From assembly GCA_963802415.1 (NCBI GenBank), contig CAWDIH010000001.1, positions 558,001-622,000 on the forward strand: a stretch of DNA of 64,000 nucleotides, given 5' to 3'. Each line of letters opens with the position of its first letter. Position 1 is the first letter of the stretch. This DNA comes from DATAES01 sp963802415 (GTDB taxonomy: Bacteria; Actinomycetota; Acidimicrobiia; Acidimicrobiales; JACDCH01). Positions 63,871-64,000 of this stretch are shown here, piece by piece. Position numbers and translations under genes: made by a program. The notes beneath the pieces were generated by a model, which was given only the letters and a program-made list of their open reading frames with translations, had not been told where the DNA came from and did no database searches.

Positions 63871-64000
63871 AACTCATTACGACCGACCCCCGCGACCGAA
63901 TCGACAGCGCGGGACTGCCGGCTCCCGCGACATCCCGGTCCATGGTCAACCATCCTTGGTCTCCACCTCGCCACTGTCTCGCGTGCCACGCCAGGCGATG

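Overview
This is a GC-rich actinobacterial chromosome segment. Its gene content and order match the neighbourhood of the replication origin. It starts with rpmH-rnpA-yidD-yidC-jag-rsmG-parA-parB, which face a cwlM-trxA-trxB / anti-sigma / ECF sigma / kinase block. That block is the gene neighbourhood known from Mycobacterium (sigM-trxB-trxC-cwlM-parB-parA). The two halves of the mycobacterial origin region (the pcnA side and the ino1-PadR-ponA1-rpsF-ssb-rpsR-rplI-dnaB side) are joined directly here. The class is probably Acidimicrobiia or a relative; this is inferred from gene order and protein style, not from a database comparison.

Layout. 1-5.6 kb: ribosome/RNase P/membrane insertion genes and the ParAB segregation genes with one parS-like site. 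5.6-15.1 kb (minus strand): cell-wall and redox genes (CwlM homologue, thioredoxin system, sigma/anti-sigma pair, a transmembrane Ser/Thr kinase, DegV, a DUF6049-like secreted protein, GNAT). 15.2-32.8 kb: deacetylase-like enzyme, CCA-adding enzyme, methyltransferase, inositol-phosphate synthase with PadR regulator, class A PBP, PanB, the rpsF-ssb-rpsR-rplI cluster, DnaB behind a LexA-type box, and membrane and secreted proteins. 32.8-45.2 kb is accessory: an orphan DNA methyltransferase, gene remnants, a chromate-resistance-like operon built from separate ChrB domains, universal stress protein, CDF-like, DUF389, cyclase and K+ channel genes.

45.2-60.7 kb is a 15.4-kb integrated island. It is bounded by 46-bp direct repeats that are the 3' half of a tRNA-Gly(CCC) gene, and it has a tyrosine integrase and an excisionase-like gene at its right end. 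Its cargo is one minus-strand run, nurA-herA-sbcD-sbcC, i.e. the archaeal-type HerA-NurA-Mre11-Rad50 end-processing set, preceded by a HIRAN-domain gene. An N6-adenine methylase carrying its own specificity region faces a small HNH-like gene. I consider this island the most interesting part of the window: a plausible mobile DNA-end-processing/defence module. After the island come an alpha/beta hydrolase, an ankyrin-repeat protein and a MerB-like organomercurial lyase.

Caution: several clearly essential genes (rpmH, dnaB, ponA) and others (DUF6049 gene, sbcC) carry single-base frameshifts, some in short homopolymers. Uncorrected sequencing error is the likeliest cause, so broken genes here should not be read as biological pseudogenes without read-level checks.
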